Source of the DNA: an uncultured Clostridia bacterium | Lineage (GTDB): Bacteria > Bacillota > Clostridia > Oscillospirales > Oscillospiraceae | Direction of reading: 5' to 3' | NCBI GenBank assembly: GCA_947176425.1 | Contig: CAMWQV010000197.1 | Location: forward strand, 1-5,246 | DNA length: 5,246 nt | Shown here: in pieces, positions 4,711 through 5,246 of the stretch | How the letters are laid out: every line of letters begins with the position of its first letter | Position numbering within the stretch: position 1 is the stretch's first letter | Notes under the pieces: model-generated | Database searches by the model: none | What the model saw: only the letters and a program-made list of their open reading frames with translations | What the model was told of the DNA's origin: nothing | Position numbers and translations under genes: made by a program

Positions 4711-5246
4711 CTGCAACGCCTCCTTCGATTCTATTACCTTGTTCACTGTCTCCCGATGCTTCGGTTCGCTGGCATACCGGAAAAATACCGCCCATTTCTC
4801 CAAATCCGTCATATCTTCCACAGATTTCTTCATAATTTCCCGCAGCTTGCTCAGTTCTACATAGATCACATGAATTGCGTCTGACAGCAGGTCATTGTCC
4901 GTATCGTGCCGCAGAGAATAGGAATTGACATAGGACGTTTTCTCCGGAAATACGGTATACGAGCAGAACGTCACCTGAAATGTCCGTGCCAATTTGTCGT
5001 ACCGTTTGACGCCTTTGGAGGACTGGGAGGAGTGCAGGTCGCAGAGATAGTATATGCTTTTTCCTTTCAGATTCTGATATTTGCCGTCCGTTTCTTCCTG
5101 AATCCGGCTGGCCTGCATTTCCAGGTCAAACTGCGAGCCATCGTCCGCAAAGCAGTTGACATCTAACCGTTCCGCTTTTTCTCCTGTATCCTGGGGCGGC
5201 ATGTCGTTATTGCGGACTGTTACGGCAATCACCGGCTGGCCTGTAA
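4420..5246 (-). CDS. Rpn family recombination-promoting nuclease / putative transposase (PD-(D/E)XK), 5' end outside window
   Basis: The visible frame matches the TIGR01784-type Rpn family. Numbering from the GTG at 5232-5230, D24 (AERLDV) and E38-x-Q40 (DLEMQ) form the nuclease core, D and ExQ being the usual variant of PD-(D/E)XK. The familiar YYLCDLHSSQSSKG segment (61-74) and the FPEKTSY piece (95-101) follow. Helices fill about 120-200, and the tail holds two GIEIG units and a small helix-turn-helix-like end (MIVQFTGLTREEIERLR). Rpn proteins are DNA endonucleases linked to RecA-independent recombination and, in E. coli, phage defence. The GTG is not the true start: the frame stays open to the edge and reads TGQPVIAVTV, typical family sequence, so the N-terminal part is missing. 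Sampled lines have 42-48% GC versus 68% in a line of the left operon, consistent with a mobile gene. Confidence 0.9.
   Translation of the reverse strand, partial: TGQPVIAVTVRNNDMPPQDTGEKAERLDVNCFADDGSQFDLEMQASRIQEETDGKYQNLKGKSIYYLCDLHSSQSSKGVKRYDKLARTFQVTFCSYTVFPEKTSYVNSYSLRHDTDNDLLSDAIHVIYVELSKLREIMKKSVEDMTDLEKWAVFFRYASEPKHRETVNKVIESKEALQMAGDLLMSISQDERERAVFRSRRMYQTDLESNLATAEDRGKKAGIEIGRKDGIEIGKAKREAEIVADALKVNIPIDMIVQFTGLTREEIERLRKDN
4543..4590 (-). repeat. Two tandem 24-bp units encoding xxxGIEIG
   Basis: Positions 4567-4590 and 4543-4566 are adjacent 24-bp units identical at 19 of 24 positions by eye. They encode KKAGIEIG and RKDGIEIG in the nuclease tail. Rpn family tails often contain such short Gly-rich repeats that vary in number between homologues. 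Confidence 0.75.
4719..4725 (-). promoter_or_regulatory. Internal Shine-Dalgarno within the Rpn gene
   Basis: AAGGAGG on the minus strand, a seven-base match to the anti-Shine-Dalgarno sequence, 8 nt before an in-frame ATG. This is as good as the sites of the true genes in the window, and it is the basis for proposing the internal 96-residue product. Confidence 0.5.

Noticed and set aside
4728..4756. A possible internal promoter for the small Rpn product (TAGAAT at 4733-4728)
   Set aside because: The -10-like box has 5 of 6 matches, but the best -35 (TCGGGA) matches only 3 of 6, and transcription from it would begin inside the AAGGAGG site, removing part of it.
1..5246. CRISPR array, tRNA, rRNA, riboswitch or insertion-sequence ends
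   Set aside because: No regularly spaced repeats, no cloverleaf-like or rRNA-like sequence, and no transposon-type terminal repeats were seen; the only long non-coding gaps are 3465-3662 and 4299-4419, both described above.

Overview
The window looks like a chromosomal segment of a moderately GC-rich member of the Clostridia (Bacillota), perhaps a gut Oscillospirales-type anaerobe. The grounds are strong GGAGG-type Shine-Dalgarno sites before most genes, sigma-A promoters close to consensus, a DUF4867 protein (a family I associate with Clostridia and relatives) and a Clostridia-style Rpn/PD-(D/E)XK nuclease. The genus cannot be fixed from the sequence.

Left part (1-3562, minus strand): a leftward operon. 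A sigma-A-like promoter (-35 at 3556-3561, -10 at 3533-3538) drives a SWIM zinc-finger protein (2028-3464). It is followed 13 bp later by a large HEAT-like helical-repeat protein (38-2014), and 16 bp after that by the first seven codons of a third gene that leaves the window at base 1. The SWIM protein resembles those encoded beside MoxR AAA+ ATPases and VWA-domain proteins (compare E. coli yehLMPQ). The third gene may therefore be the ATPase, but seven codons cannot show that.

Middle (3465-3662): a 198-bp divergent promoter region. It carries one promoter for each direction and an imperfect 38-bp inverted repeat at the predicted leftward transcription start.

Right-centre (3604-4352, plus strand): a self-contained single-gene unit. 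It has a promoter with perfect -35, a strong ribosome-binding site, a DUF4867 cupin-like protein (3663-4298) and an intrinsic terminator with a 15-bp perfect stem.

Right end (4420-5246, minus strand): an Rpn-family (TIGR01784-type) nuclease gene, convergent with DUF4867 and lower in GC than the left operon in the lines sampled. Its reading frame stays open to the window edge, so its true start lies outside. Inside it, an AAGGAGG motif stands 8 nt before an in-frame ATG at codon 175 of the visible frame. That would give a separate 96-residue C-terminal protein, the arrangement described for RpnS intragenic antitoxins of E. coli Rpn anti-phage proteins. This is the most interesting observation in the window. 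The MoxR-type operon candidate is second.
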